Below are positions 23,253-32,669 of a stretch of 64,000 nucleotides of DNA, in pieces (positions within the stretch are counted from its first letter, which is position 1; every line of letters starts with the position of its first letter). The translations under genes were made by a program, and so were the position numbers. The notes beneath the pieces were generated by a model. It was given only the letters and a program-made list of their open reading frames with translations. It searched no databases and had not been told where the DNA came from. Source of the stretch: Aliiroseovarius sp. S1339 (GTDB lineage: Bacteria > Pseudomonadota > Alphaproteobacteria > Rhodobacterales > Rhodobacteraceae); NCBI RefSeq assembly GCF_023195695.1, contig NZ_JALPQG010000007.1:124001-188000 (forward strand), read 5' to 3'.

Positions 23253-24436
23253 TCTGTGCGATCTTCGCTGAGAAGATAGAGCAGACAGCCGATCAGCCCC
23301 GGCACAGCAAAAAACAGGAACACGGCCTGATAGGGGGCCGTGACCGCGACGTCGGGCCCTTGTGCCGCACGGAACACACTGGCCGAGCTGTATTGGAAAA
23401 TCCCGACGCCGCCGATCCCGAACATATTCATCAGCGTCACGCCGCGCCCGACAAGATGCGGCGGATAGAAGCTGCGCCCATGCGCCATGATCAAAGGGAA
23501 GCTCGCGCCGAACAGCCCGATGGCCGCCATGGTCAACGACACCTGCCAAACGCCAGCGCCGGGGACGGCCCATAGTAAGAAGACCAATCCGACCGCGATC
23601 ATGTTGCCAACAAAGATCACCCATTTTCGCGTGCCAAAGATCCGGTCCAACGGGCCATAGGCGAAACTGCCGATGACCATAGCCAAGGCAATCGCCATTG
23701 TGGCCCAGCCAATGCCGGTGGTGTCCAGACCATAGACATCACGCAGATAGGGCCCCGCCCAACTGCCCCTTAACCCGGCGGCGGCGGTATAGTTCACGAA
23801 CATGATAGGGAAAATCGCCCACAGTGCGGGCATTTTCAGCAAGTCCAGAACCGACCCTTTCGGCGTGCCTTCTTTGGCGACCAGTTTCGGTGGGTTGTCG
23901 ACCGCCAGCATGATCAGGGCGGCCACCACAAGCGTCACCGCCGATAAGGCCCAAAGACAAGCGCGCCAACCAAATTGCTCGACCGCCAGCGCCATCGGCA
24001 AAGCACCCGCGATATTGCCCAGTGACCCGATGCCAATCACCATGCCGGCCAAAGTGCCGAAGACCGCAGGGGAATACATGCGCGCAAAGATGAAATAGCT
24101 CGCCATCAGAACCGGCGAACAACCGATCCCGATCAGGACCATCGCATAAAGGATGTGATCGGGCGTGGTGGCCACCGCGAAAAGCGCGGCACCTCCGGCA
24201 CCGCCGAGCGCCAACAGCGCAGCCGCCACTTTGCGCGGCCCGATATTGTCCAAGCCCCAGCCCACCGGAAGCTGCATCAATGCAAACACCAGAAACCAAG
24301 CCCCCGAAGCGCGGGCAAGATCCTCAGGCGAGGCACCCAGATCGGCCTTCAGCGCAGGCGTCATCACCGCCAGAAAGGCGCGATAGAACTGGCTCAGCAC
24401 ATAAGCAATAATCAGGGTGGCGATACCAAGCCGCAT
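23249..24436 (-). CDS. MFS transporter
   Basis: 395 residues with about 12 membrane helices. It starts MRLGIATLIIAYVLSQFYRA, and the loop between helices 2 and 3 reads VGWGLDNIGPRKVAA, the usual G-x3-D-x2-G-x-R/K MFS motif. The substrate cannot be deduced; the closest general type is the nitrate/oxalate-like or sugar-phosphate-like MFS carriers. AGGAGGAG precedes the ATG. hemE follows on the same strand with a hairpin between them. Confidence 0.9.
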   Translation of the reverse strand: MRLGIATLIIAYVLSQFYRAFLAVMTPALKADLGASPEDLARASGAWFLVFALMQLPVGWGLDNIGPRKVAAALLALGGAGGAALFAVATTPDHILYAMVLIGIGCSPVLMASYFIFARMYSPAVFGTLAGMVIGIGSLGNIAGALPMALAVEQFGWRACLWALSAVTLVVAALIMLAVDNPPKLVAKEGTPKGSVLDLLKMPALWAIFPIMFVNYTAAAGLRGSWAGPYLRDVYGLDTTGIGWATMAIALAMVIGSFAYGPLDRIFGTRKWVIFVGNMIAVGLVFLLWAVPGAGVWQVSLTMAAIGLFGASFPLIMAHGRSFYPPHLVGRGVTLMNMFGIGGVGIFQYSSASVFRAAQGPDVAVTAPYQAVFLFFAVPGLIGCLLYLLSEDRTD

Positions 24437-24455
24437 CGGCTCCTCCTAAAGACAA

Positions 24456-24478
24456 CGCGGCCACAAGATATGGCCGCG
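24456..24478 (-). terminator. Possible terminator after hemE
   Basis: CGCGGCCA and TGGCCGCG form a perfect 8-bp stem with a 7-base loop. On the minus strand it is followed by TTGTCTTT, a weak U-tract. It lies 42 bases beyond the hemE stop and just upstream of the MFS start. Confidence 0.5.
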
Positions 24479-24519
24479 TGTCAAAAAGCAAGCAGAGAGG
24501 TCTTGCGGCGAAAGGCTGA

Positions 24520-25554
24520 TCAGCCGCCCCGCACCGTGTCGATCATCAACTGCACGTTTTCCGGGTCTGCATCGGGTGTGATCCCATGGCCAAGGTTGAA
24601 AATATGGGGGCCGTTTTTGAACGCCTCGACGACTTTCCGGGTCTCGTCAACCAGCGCCTGACCGCCCGTGACCATGTGGCTTGAGGCAAGGTTGCCCTGC
24701 ACACAGCCATCGACCTGCACATGCTTGGCGGCCCAGTCCGGGCTGACCGAGTTGTCGATCGCCACACAATCCACACCGGTCGCCTTGGCAAAGCCGATAT
24801 AGCCGTCGCCCGCTTCGCGCGGGAAGCCGATGACGGGAATGCCGGGGTGACGCTTCTTCAGGGCTTGCGTGATCACGCGGGCGGGCTCGACCGCGTATTT
24901 CTGGAAATCGGCGCTGTTCAGCGACCCAGCCCAGCTGTCAAACAGCTTGACCACCTCGGCACCGGCGTCGATCTGCATCGACAGGTATTCGATGGTCGCC
25001 TCGGTCAATCGGTCCATCAGCGCGTCGAACACCGCAGGATTCTCAGCTTTCAAGGCATGCGCCGGGCCCTGGTCCTTGGTGCCCTGGCCTGCGATCATAT
25101 AGGTCGCGACCGTCCACGGCATCCCGGCAAAGCCGATCAGCGTGGTCTCGTCGGGCAACTCGCCGCGCAGAATGCGGACCGTTTCGTAGATCGGGTTTAG
25201 CGTCTTGTGGATGTCATCTTTGCCCAACAGCTTGTCGAAATCGGCTTGGCTGGTGATCGTGGACAGGCGCGGGCCTTCGCCGGTGACGAACCACAGGTCA
25301 GCGCCAAGCGCCTGTGGTACCAAAAGGATGTCGGCGAACAGGATCGCGGCATCAAATCCGTAACGGCGAATGGGTTGTAGCGTGACCTCGGCGGCCAGCT
25401 CGGGGTTATAGCACAGCTTGAGGAAATCGCCTGCCTGTGCCCGTGTCGCGCGATATTCGGGCAGATACCGCCCCGCCTGACGCATCATCCAGATCGGTGG
25501 CGTGGGAAGTGTTTCGCCCGCCAGTGCGCGCAGAATGGTTTTTTGCTGGGACAT
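24520..25554 (-). CDS. hemE: Uroporphyrinogen decarboxylase
   Basis: 344 residues. It converts uroporphyrinogen III to coproporphyrinogen III in heme and bacteriochlorophyll synthesis. The N-terminal signature [17 protein letters not shown] and the second signature [20 protein letters not shown] are intact, as is the catalytic Asp region [20 protein letters not shown] precedes the ATG. hemC is divergent with 118 bases between the starts, so the two pathway genes probably share a control region. Confidence 0.97.
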   Translation of the reverse strand: MSQQKTILRALAGETLPTPPIWMMRQAGRYLPEYRATRAQAGDFLKLCYNPELAAEVTLQPIRRYGFDAAILFADILLVPQALGADLWFVTGEGPRLSTITSQADFDKLLGKDDIHKTLNPIYETVRILRGELPDETTLIGFAGMPWTVATYMIAGQGTKDQGPAHALKAENPAVFDALMDRLTEATIEYLSMQIDAGAEVVKLFDSWAGSLNSADFQKYAVEPARVITQALKKRHPGIPVIGFPREAGDGYIGFAKATGVDCVAIDNSVSPDWAAKHVQVDGCVQGNLASSHMVTGGQALVDETRKVVEAFKNGPHIFNLGHGITPDADPENVQLMIDTVRGG

Positions 25555-25672
25555 GATGGCGGGCCTTTCCTGACTGCGTTTGAGCCGTGGTCCCTCACGC
25601 GCGACAGGATGTCAAGCGTGCGGGGTGCCGCAGGCATGGACAGCCCCGATCTTCCGGCGTAAATGGGGTGCC

Positions 25673-26629
25673 ATGACACATGCATATCCGACCCCCGACG
25701 CCCCGCTGAAAATCGGCACCCGTGGCAGCCCGCTGGCACTGGCGCAGGCCTATGAAACCCGCCGCCGCCTGATGGCCGCCTTCGACCTGCCGGAAGCCGC
25801 GTTTGAGGTGGTGGTCATACAGACCACGGGTGATGACCGCGCGTTGATCGACGCGGACCGCCCGTTGAAAGAGATTGGCAACAAAGGTCTGTTCACCAAG
25901 GAAATCGAAGAGGCGATGCTGGATGGCCGCATCGACATCGCCGTGCACTCGATGAAGGACATGCCAACTGAACAGCCCGAGGGGTTGGTTCTGGACTGCA
26001 ACCTGCCGCGTGAAGACACGCGCGATGCGTTCGTGTCGATCAATTACCGCTCAATCAGTGATCTTCCCAAGGGTGCCGTTGTCGGCACCTCGTCCTTGCG
26101 CCGCAAAGCCCAGCTTCTGAACCGTCGCCCCGATCTTGAGGTTGTCGAGTTTCGCGGCAACGTCCAGACCCGCCTGAAAAAGCTCGAGGATGAGGTGGCC
26201 GAGGCGACCTTCCTCGCGATGGCTGGCTTGAACCGCTTGGGAATGGACGGCGTGCCAAAAACAGCCATTCCGACTAACGAGATGCTGAACGCCGTCGCCC
26301 AAGGCGCCATTGGCATCGAACGGCGCGCCGACGACATGCGCGCCAAAGAGATGCTGGATGCCATCCACGACGCGGAAACCGGGCAACGACTGGCGGCTGA
26401 GCGCGCGTTTCTGGGCGCATTGGACGGGTCTTGCGAGACCCCGATTGCCGCCCTTGCCACTCTGGATGGCGACACGTTGACCCTGCGCGGGGAAATCCTG
26501 CGCACCGATGGGTCAGAGGCTGAATCGGATCAGATGTCGGGGCCTGTATCAGACGGACCCGCGCTTGGCATCAAGCTGGCCGAAGAGCTTTTGTCGCGGG
26601 TTGGCGACGATTTCTTCGACTGGAAGTAA
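25673..26629 (+). CDS. hemC: Porphobilinogen deaminase (hydroxymethylbilane synthase)
   Basis: 318 residues from ATG 25673 (MTHAYPTPDAPLKIGTRGSP); an upstream in-frame ATG at 25580 would give a 31-residue extension absent from the family. It joins four porphobilinogens into hydroxymethylbilane. The dipyrromethane cofactor cysteine is Cys254 in DGSCETP, and the substrate-binding SLRRKAQL and EFRGNVQTRL segments are present. No hemD (uroporphyrinogen III synthase) gene follows in this window, although the two are often adjacent. Confidence 0.96.
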   Translation: MTHAYPTPDAPLKIGTRGSPLALAQAYETRRRLMAAFDLPEAAFEVVVIQTTGDDRALIDADRPLKEIGNKGLFTKEIEEAMLDGRIDIAVHSMKDMPTEQPEGLVLDCNLPREDTRDAFVSINYRSISDLPKGAVVGTSSLRRKAQLLNRRPDLEVVEFRGNVQTRLKKLEDEVAEATFLAMAGLNRLGMDGVPKTAIPTNEMLNAVAQGAIGIERRADDMRAKEMLDAIHDAETGQRLAAERAFLGALDGSCETPIAALATLDGDTLTLRGEILRTDGSEAESDQMSGPVSDGPALGIKLAEELLSRVGDDFFDWK

Positions 26630-26672
26630 CGTTTTTGCCCGGCGCTTACGCCGGGCAAGATTGACCTTCTGA

Positions 26673-27848
26673 TCAGATGCGTTCGATGGCCAGCGCGATG
26701 CCCTGACCGCCGCCGATGCACATGGTGATCAGCGCTTTCGATCCACCAATCCGTTCCAATTCATACAGCGCCTTGATCGTGATGATCGCGCCAGTTGCCC
26801 CGACCGGGTGTCCCAAGGCGATGGCACCGCCGTTTGGGTTCACTTTGGCTGGGTCCAGACCAAGACCCTTGTTTACGGCGATGGCTTGCGCAGCAAAGGC
26901 CTCGTTTGATTCGATCACATCGAAATCCGCGACGCTCAGCCCGGTTTTTGCCAACAGGTTTTCGACCGCTGGCACAGGGCCAATGCCCATCACTTCGGGC
27001 CGCACGCCTGCGTGGCCATAGCTGATGATGCGGGCCATGGGCTTCAGACCCGCGCGGTCTGCCGCATCGGCGCGTGCCAGCACCAAAGCCGCCGCCCCGT
27101 CGTTGATGCCCGAGGCATTGCCCGCCGTGACGCTCCCATCCTTCTGGAACACGGTGCGCAGACCGGCCAAAGCCTCGGCCGTTGTGGGTTTGGGGTGTTC
27201 GTCGCGGGCAAATTCCACCGTTTCGCGGCGCTGTTTGACCTCGATCGGGACGATCTGGGTGTCGAAATGGCCAGCCTCGATGGCCGCAGCAGCGCGTTTC
27301 TGGCTTTCCAGCGCGAAGGCGTCTTGATCTGCGCGGCTGACATCATGTTCGGCCGCGACGTTTTCGGCGGTCACACCCATATGCCCGGTGCCAAACGGGC
27401 AGTTCAGCGCGCCCAGCATCATATCTTGTGCACCGGTGTCGCCCATTTTCTGGCCCCAACGAGCTTGGGGTAGAATGTAGGGTGCACGGCTCATGCTTTC
27501 GGCACCGCCTGCCACACCAAAGTCGCTATCCCCCAGCAGCAGGGATTGTGCGACAGACACCACCGCCTGAAGCCCGGACCCGCATAGACGGTTTACGTTC
27601 ATCGCGGGGGTGGTGTCGGGAATGCCTGCCTCGATCATGGCGACGCGCGAAAGATACATATCACGTGGCTCGGTGTTGATGACGTGGCCAAAGGCGACGT
27701 GGCCGATCTGGCCCGACTCGACGCCCGCGCGCACCATTGCCTCGCGCGTGACACTGGAACCCAGTGCGCTGGGTGGGGTTGCGGCCAGACTGCCGCCAAA
27801 GGTGCCAATTGCGGTGCGAGCGCCGCCAAGAATTACGATGTCGGACAT
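26673..27848 (-). CDS. Acetyl-CoA acyltransferase (thiolase)
   Basis: 391 residues. The nucleophile Cys89 is in NRLCGSG, the general-base region GGAIALGHPVGATG and the second cysteine in CIGGGQG are present. It condenses or cleaves acyl-CoA and acetyl-CoA. It differs enough from the PhaA copy at 58957 to suggest another chain-length preference (BktB- or FadA-like), which is not decidable from sequence alone. AAAAGGGG precedes the ATG. It follows a MarR gene on the same strand. Confidence 0.9.
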   Translation of the reverse strand: MSDIVILGGARTAIGTFGGSLAATPPSALGSSVTREAMVRAGVESGQIGHVAFGHVINTEPRDMYLSRVAMIEAGIPDTTPAMNVNRLCGSGLQAVVSVAQSLLLGDSDFGVAGGAESMSRAPYILPQARWGQKMGDTGAQDMMLGALNCPFGTGHMGVTAENVAAEHDVSRADQDAFALESQKRAAAAIEAGHFDTQIVPIEVKQRRETVEFARDEHPKPTTAEALAGLRTVFQKDGSVTAGNASGINDGAAALVLARADAADRAGLKPMARIISYGHAGVRPEVMGIGPVPAVENLLAKTGLSVADFDVIESNEAFAAQAIAVNKGLGLDPAKVNPNGGAIALGHPVGATGAIITIKALYELERIGGSKALITMCIGGGQGIALAIERI

Positions 27849-27943
27849 GGGAATCCCCTTTTATGGTCTGATGTCGAGGCAGGATCGCACAGCAAAGGTC
27901 GCTTTGTCGCCCCTACGCGCCGAAAAAACGGCGGTCGTTAATG

Positions 27944-28399
27944 TCAGGCTTGATCGTCTTCGGTCAGGTCGTGGTCAAGGGTCGCAATGAGCTCGGACAC
28001 GCGGGTGCGAAACTTTGCATCATCCGCGCCCAGAAGGGCAGACAGTTGCCTTTCATATTGGTGGGCAATCGGCGTCAGCGCCTGGATCATGTCGCGCCCT
28101 TTTGGCGTCAGGCTCAGTTCGACAAGTCGGCGATCATGGGGGTTCACTGTCTTGGTGACATAACCCGCAGCTTCCAGCCGGGACGCAGCGCGGCTGACTT
28201 TGGGCTTGTCCATGTCCACCCGTGCATGAATTTCGCGAACACTGACGCTGTCCGCCTGGCTTAGATGGGCCACCACACGCCATTCGGATACCGAGATGCC
28301 ATAGGCTTTCCGGTAGTGTTTCGAAAAACCTGCGCTGACACGGCTGGACAGCACCGACAGTTGATAGGGAAGGAAGTCATCAAGCTTGAATGAACTCAC
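27944..28399 (-). CDS. MarR-family transcriptional regulator
   Basis: 151 residues from a GTG at 28399 with GAAAGG upstream; in-frame codons reach 28462 but encode a non-conserved extension. The winged helix runs through GISVSEWRVVAHLSQADSVS, VRVDMDKPKVSRAASRLEAA-like helices and DRRLVELSLTPKG. It lies between hemF and the thiolase on the same strand and could control the thiolase, although this is only a position argument. No obvious palindrome stands out in the 95-base gap before the thiolase. Confidence 0.88.
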   Translation of the reverse strand: MSSFKLDDFLPYQLSVLSSRVSAGFSKHYRKAYGISVSEWRVVAHLSQADSVSVREIHARVDMDKPKVSRAASRLEAAGYVTKTVNPHDRRLVELSLTPKGRDMIQALTPIAHQYERQLSALLGADDAKFRTRVSELIATLDHDLTEDDQA

Positions 28400-28518
28400 G
28401 CGCGCGCCTTTCGTTTCGTTCCCAACAGGTTGCCCGCAACACACAGGCAAGGCAAGCCACATCCGGCACGTGTATTGCGTGCAATGTTACAGGATAGGGA
28501 GGATCGCTGGACCGAGCG

Positions 28519-29409
28519 TCAGACCCACTTGGCCAAGGGTGGCAGGCTCATCAACACAGCGTTGGCGTCATGGCCAGTGGTCAGGCCAAACTTGGTGCCA
28601 CGGTCATACACCAGATTATATTCGGCATAGAGCCCCCGGTGGACGAGCTGCTTATCTTTGTCAGCGTCGTTCCAAGGTGTGTCGCAGCGGGTTTCGGTGA
28701 CGGGCACGAAAGCGGGTAGGAACGCGCGGCCAATGTCTTTGGTGAAGGCAAAGTCAGCCTCCCAATCGCCGGTGTTCAGGTCATCATAGAAGATGCCGCC
28801 AACACCGCGCGCGCGACCGCGGTGGGGGATAAAGAAATATTCGTCCGCCCAAGCTTTGAACTTGTCATAATAGGCAATGTCGTGACGCTGGCACGCGGCT
28901 TCCAACTGGCTGTGGAAATGGGCGGTATCTTCGTCATATTCGATACAGGGGTTCAGGTCGGCCCCGCCACCGAACCACCACGCATTTGGCGTCCAGAACA
29001 TCCGAGTGTTCATATGAACGGCGGGCGTGTGCGGGTTTTGCATATGCGCCACAAGGCTGATGCCCGACGCCCAGAACCGAGGATCGTCCGCCATCCCCGG
29101 CACGCCGCGCGCGGCCATGGCTTTCTGCGCAGATTTGCCAAGTGTGCCGTATACGGTCGAGATATTGACGCCCACTTTTTCGAAGACGCGGCCATTGCGC
29201 ATAACGCTCATCATGCCGCCACCTGCGTCACTTCCGTCGTCGGAGTTGCGGGTCGTTTCGCTGACCTCAAACCGTCCAGCGGGCTGGTTGGCAAATGGGC
29301 CACTTGTCTGGGTGTCTTCCAGACCTTCGAACGCGGCGACGATCTGGTCGCGAAGGTCACGAAACCATGCGCTTGCGCGGGCTTTCTGGTCTTCCATCTT
29401 GTCGGTCAA
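28519..29409 (-). CDS. hemF: Oxygen-dependent coproporphyrinogen III oxidase
   Basis: 296 residues. It oxidatively decarboxylates coproporphyrinogen III to protoporphyrinogen IX using O2. Recognisable family segments include HMNTRMFWTPNAWWFGGGAD, LNPCIEYDEDTAHFH and GRARGVGGIFYDDL. The start appears to be the TTG at 29409, since GGAGAGG lies at the right distance; the in-frame ATG at 29397 has no such site. The presence of the aerobic enzyme fits a marine aerobe. No FNR-type site is evident upstream. Confidence 0.95.
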   Translation of the reverse strand: MTDKMEDQKARASAWFRDLRDQIVAAFEGLEDTQTSGPFANQPAGRFEVSETTRNSDDGSDAGGGMMSVMRNGRVFEKVGVNISTVYGTLGKSAQKAMAARGVPGMADDPRFWASGISLVAHMQNPHTPAVHMNTRMFWTPNAWWFGGGADLNPCIEYDEDTAHFHSQLEAACQRHDIAYYDKFKAWADEYFFIPHRGRARGVGGIFYDDLNTGDWEADFAFTKDIGRAFLPAFVPVTETRCDTPWNDADKDKQLVHRGLYAEYNLVYDRGTKFGLTTGHDANAVLMSLPPLAKWV

Positions 29410-29479
29410 GTGCCTCTCCTTCAGTCGCGTGGCGGCTCTGTGTTATTGGCTTTTATGTTCGTGAAGTAAGGGGCGGGTA

Positions 29480-30307
29480 TCAGTGCGCCGGGTTGCCGAC
29501 GGCGTCCAGCAGGCTGCGCCCGCCGTCAACTGTCAGGATGTGTCCGGTCATGAAGCCCGCGCCTGCTGAGGATAGGAATTGCACCGCGTCTGCCACTTCG
29601 TTGGCCGAAGCGATGCGGCCAAGGGGGGTGCCTTCCAAAATATCTGCACGAGTTTCACCAGCTTCGCGAATCGAGTCGCGCAAGCTTGCGCTCATCACTG
29701 ACCCAAAAGCGACGGCATTAACGCGGATGCGGTTTGACGCCAACGCAACGGCCAGCGACCGCGTCATTTGATCCAGCGCCGCGCTGGCAATTGAAAAGGC
29801 CATCAATCCCGGTTGCGTGCGATAGGCAGCGATAGATGACAGGTTTACAATCGCCCCCAGCGGCGCGGTCTGTTCATCCTCCCCTAAATCTTCCCCTTGC
29901 TGGATCATACGTTTCGCCACCAATTGGCTCAGGCGCAGGCTGGTCATCAGGTTCTGGTCCAGCAGCATTTGCACCGCTGTGTTGTCGGCATCAAGCGGGT
30001 CGGCCAACATCACCTGACGCGAGGCGTTCACCAAAATGTCGACGCGCTCAAACGCGTCGATGGTGGCGGACAGAAGGTTCGCAATGGTCAGTTTTTCACG
30101 CAGATCGCCTGCGAAAATACGAGTATTTGACGGATCATCCGCATCACTGTCGGGGTTTGGCCCCCATTCGTCCAAAAGGCGCGCTTCATCCATGTCAGCG
30201 CAAACCACGTTCGCCCCGTGATCCGCAAAATGGCGGGCAATGGACAGGCCGATACCATTGGCTGCGCCCGTGATGATGGCGGTTTTGCCAGTGATGGAAA
30301 AGGACAT
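29480..30307 (-). CDS. Short-chain dehydrogenase/reductase (SDR) family protein
   Basis: 275 residues. The Rossmann motif TGAANGIG is at about 14-21, the NASR segment replaces the usual NAG, and the catalytic position reads SSIAAYRTQPGLMAFSIASAA. There the usual Tyr-x3-Lys becomes Phe-x3-Ala, so normal SDR catalysis may be lost. The C-terminus GAGFMTGHILTVDGGRSL is typical. AGGAGG precedes the ATG. It lies just upstream of hemF on the same strand with a 70-base gap. Confidence 0.85.
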   Translation of the reverse strand: MSFSITGKTAIITGAANGIGLSIARHFADHGANVVCADMDEARLLDEWGPNPDSDADDPSNTRIFAGDLREKLTIANLLSATIDAFERVDILVNASRQVMLADPLDADNTAVQMLLDQNLMTSLRLSQLVAKRMIQQGEDLGEDEQTAPLGAIVNLSSIAAYRTQPGLMAFSIASAALDQMTRSLAVALASNRIRVNAVAFGSVMSASLRDSIREAGETRADILEGTPLGRIASANEVADAVQFLSSAGAGFMTGHILTVDGGRSLLDAVGNPAH

Positions 30308-30342
30308 ATGTGCCTCCTGATTCCCGGTGAGCCTAGCTGATC

Positions 30343-31332
30343 CTAGCGCCGTGTGCGACGTGGCTTTGTGCCGCTTAGCAGTTTGAACCCCGGCGTGCCG
30401 CCCAATTCTTCGACCTCGCGAAACAACTCGCCCAGCGTGTCCTCGTAAGGCAGATGCCGGTTGGCGACCATCACAAACCGACCTGACGGGCTCAGCATCG
30501 CGGCTGCGGACCGAATGAAGGCGCGACCGAGATTCGGATCGCCGGCGCGGCCTGTGTGAAACGGCGGGTTTGAAATGACGACGTCATAGGGGGCTGGCGG
30601 GCGAAAGCGGGTCGCATCGTCCCAGATAAAATTGGCGCGCGGGTCGGTGATGTTGATCTTTGCACACTCAAGCGCCACCAGATCAGCCTCAATCAAATCG
30701 AGCGAGGTGACGCCAGAGCGTTCCAGAATATGCCGCGAAAGATACCCCCAGCCCGCGCCCAGATCGGCTACGCGGCCCTTGATTTCAGCCGGCATGGCTG
30801 CGGCAAGAACCGCCGACCCCTTGTCGACCCTGTCTGCCGAAAACACACCGGGCCGTGTGGTGAAACCGCCTTCTAGCTGCGTGTCCACAGCCGCCCAATC
30901 CGCGACGTCCGCGTTTTTAAACCAGATCAGCTTGCCATGCGCTTTGGAAAGCGTACCAAGCAGATCGGCCCTCTTTTTCAAGGCTTTCAGCAGGCTGTCA
31001 ATCCCATCGGTCTTTTGCCCATCCAGCAAAACCAACCCGCCATTCGTGGCCTTTGTGGCGGCCTGCACCCAAGAGTGCGCCAATGTTTTCGACCGGGGTG
31101 CACAAACCAAAGCTGCCGCAAATTCACTGTCTGGCAGTGTGGAAACGGTATCGAAACCGCGCGACGTCCAATGATCATGATCAGGAAAAAAGCGGCTGTA
31201 GATCGTCACTTGGTCTTTTGGCAACGCCGACAGGTCCTGTTCGGCGGTTGGCCCGACAACCAGGATGCGACCGTCTTCCGGCAGTGACACCGCGCCGTCG
31301 CGCAGTGCTAGGGATAATCTTGTGTGAAGCAT
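30343..31332 (-). CDS. RsmC-like 16S rRNA guanine-N2 methyltransferase
   Basis: 329 residues from ATG 31332. It has the two-domain layout of RsmC: a degenerate N-terminal methyltransferase domain and a C-terminal catalytic one with SAM motif VADLGAGWGYLS and catalytic NPPFHTGR. RsmC methylates G1207 of 16S rRNA. The frame is open further to 31374, inside the clpS end, and a GTG at 31341 is another possible start, so the exact N-terminus is uncertain. Its start overlaps or abuts clpS, so the two are probably co-transcribed. Confidence 0.85.
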   Translation of the reverse strand: MLHTRLSLALRDGAVSLPEDGRILVVGPTAEQDLSALPKDQVTIYSRFFPDHDHWTSRGFDTVSTLPDSEFAAALVCAPRSKTLAHSWVQAATKATNGGLVLLDGQKTDGIDSLLKALKKRADLLGTLSKAHGKLIWFKNADVADWAAVDTQLEGGFTTRPGVFSADRVDKGSAVLAAAMPAEIKGRVADLGAGWGYLSRHILERSGVTSLDLIEADLVALECAKINITDPRANFIWDDATRFRPPAPYDVVISNPPFHTGRAGDPNLGRAFIRSAAAMLSPSGRFVMVANRHLPYEDTLGELFREVEELGGTPGFKLLSGTKPRRTRR

Positions 31333-31352
31333 GTTGATCACCGCTGACGCGG

Positions 31353-31694
31353 CTACTCCTTTTCCATCGTGCATTGCAGCGGATGCTGATGCTCGCGCGC
31401 CATATGCATGACTTGGGTCACTTTTGTCTCGGCGACCTCGTGGGAAAAGACACCGGCCACGGCCAGCCCTTTTTTATGCACTGTCAGCATAAGCTCAAAC
31501 GCCTGCGCGTGGTTCATGCCAAAGAACCGTTCCAGCACCATTACAACGAATTCCATTGGTGTGAAATCGTCGTTCAAAATCAAAACCTTATACATCGGCG
31601 GGCGCTTGGTCTTCGGTTTCGTGACCACAGCAAGGCCAGCATCGCCGTCATCGGCGTCGTCGCCTTGTGACAAGATGAAGGGCAGTCTGGCCAT
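31353..31694 (-). CDS. clpS: ATP-dependent Clp protease adaptor ClpS
   Basis: 113 residues from ATG 31694, preceded by CGGAG; upstream in-frame ATGs (31727, 31823) give extensions not seen in the family. The ClpS core reads [20 protein letters not shown] and then [20 protein letters not shown]. It delivers N-end-rule substrates to ClpAP by binding the ClpA N-domain. A variable acidic N-terminal tail ([12 protein letters not shown]) precedes the core. clpA itself is not in the window. Confidence 0.95.
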   Translation of the reverse strand: MARLPFILSQGDDADDGDAGLAVVTKPKTKRPPMYKVLILNDDFTPMEFVVMVLERFFGMNHAQAFELMLTVHKKGLAVAGVFSHEVAETKVTQVMHMAREHQHPLQCTMEKE

Positions 31695-31806
31695 GTGGGC
31701 TTCACTCCGAAGGTTGTAAAAGGGCATGTTTGGACCACAGAATATATAGTCGTCATCCCCAAAGAAAAGAGGCAGCGTGCAGGGTCTTATGAAAGGCACA
31801 TACAAA

Positions 31807-32511
31807 ATGGCCGCGCAAGTCACAACAATTGGTTTCGATGCGGACGATACCTTGTGGCAAAACGAGCAGTTCTTTCAAATCACCCAGACACGTTTCGCCG
31901 AGCTTCTGGCCGATTTTGCGGACCCCGATCACCTATCTGAAAGGCTGTTGCAGGCCGAGATGCGCAACCTTGGCCACTACGGCTTCGGTGTGAAGGGCTT
32001 TACCCTGTCCATGATTGAAACCGCGATCGAGGTGACGGATGGCAAAGTCCCCGGTCACGTCATTCAGGCGTTGATTGATGCGGGGCAGGAAATGCTATCA
32101 CACCCGATTGAACTGCTGCCCCATGCCGGGGATGTGGTGGGTGAACTGGCGAAAACCCATAACATCCTTCTGATCACCAAGGGCGACCTGCTGGATCAGG
32201 AACGCAAGTTGGCGCAGTCGGGTCTTGGCGACTATTTCGATGGGGTTCAGATCGTGTCTGACAAGTCGCCCGCTGTTTACAAGCGGGCATTTTTGCCCTT
32301 TGGCGGCGTGCAGAAGGCGGTAATGGTTGGCAATTCGCTGAAGTCCGACGTGATCCCGGCGCTTGAGGCCGGTGCTTGGGCCGTGCATGTCCCGCATGAC
32401 CTGACATGGAGCTATGAGCAGGCGATGGCTCCGATTGCGCATGAAAAATTTCGTACCTTGCGCGATCTATCGCGACTGCCAGCAATTTTGAACGAACTGC
32501 CCCAGATATAG
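31807..32511 (+). CDS. HAD-superfamily hydrolase
   Basis: 234 residues from ATG 31807; an ATG at 31789 is also in frame with a plausible ribosome site. The nucleophile motif is FDADDTLW, motif II LLITKGD, the lysine in DKSPAVYKR and motif [14 protein letters not shown]. The cap domain is alpha-helical (C1). Such enzymes dephosphorylate small phosphate esters; the substrate is unknown. It is divergent from clpS. Confidence 0.9.
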   Translation: MAAQVTTIGFDADDTLWQNEQFFQITQTRFAELLADFADPDHLSERLLQAEMRNLGHYGFGVKGFTLSMIETAIEVTDGKVPGHVIQALIDAGQEMLSHPIELLPHAGDVVGELAKTHNILLITKGDLLDQERKLAQSGLGDYFDGVQIVSDKSPAVYKRAFLPFGGVQKAVMVGNSLKSDVIPALEAGAWAVHVPHDLTWSYEQAMAPIAHEKFRTLRDLSRLPAILNELPQI

Positions 32512-32669
32512 GTTCCGGCGCAGGCCGCGCCACTACATCTGCCGTCCGTGTCCTGTGCGCCACGAAATAGGCCATTGAAAATAAGGTGTTTTCTCAAACG
32601 TAATCTTCGTGTTACGCTGAAAAAAACAAATCAGCCGGACATAAGATCCAGGCGATTGAGGCAGAAAAG

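Noticed and set aside
26635-26658. Perfect 10-bp hairpin between hemC and the thiolase gene, considered as a two-way terminator
   Set aside because: Neither side has a U-tract after the stem in the direction of transcription (the T run precedes the stem on the plus strand), so intrinsic termination is not supported.
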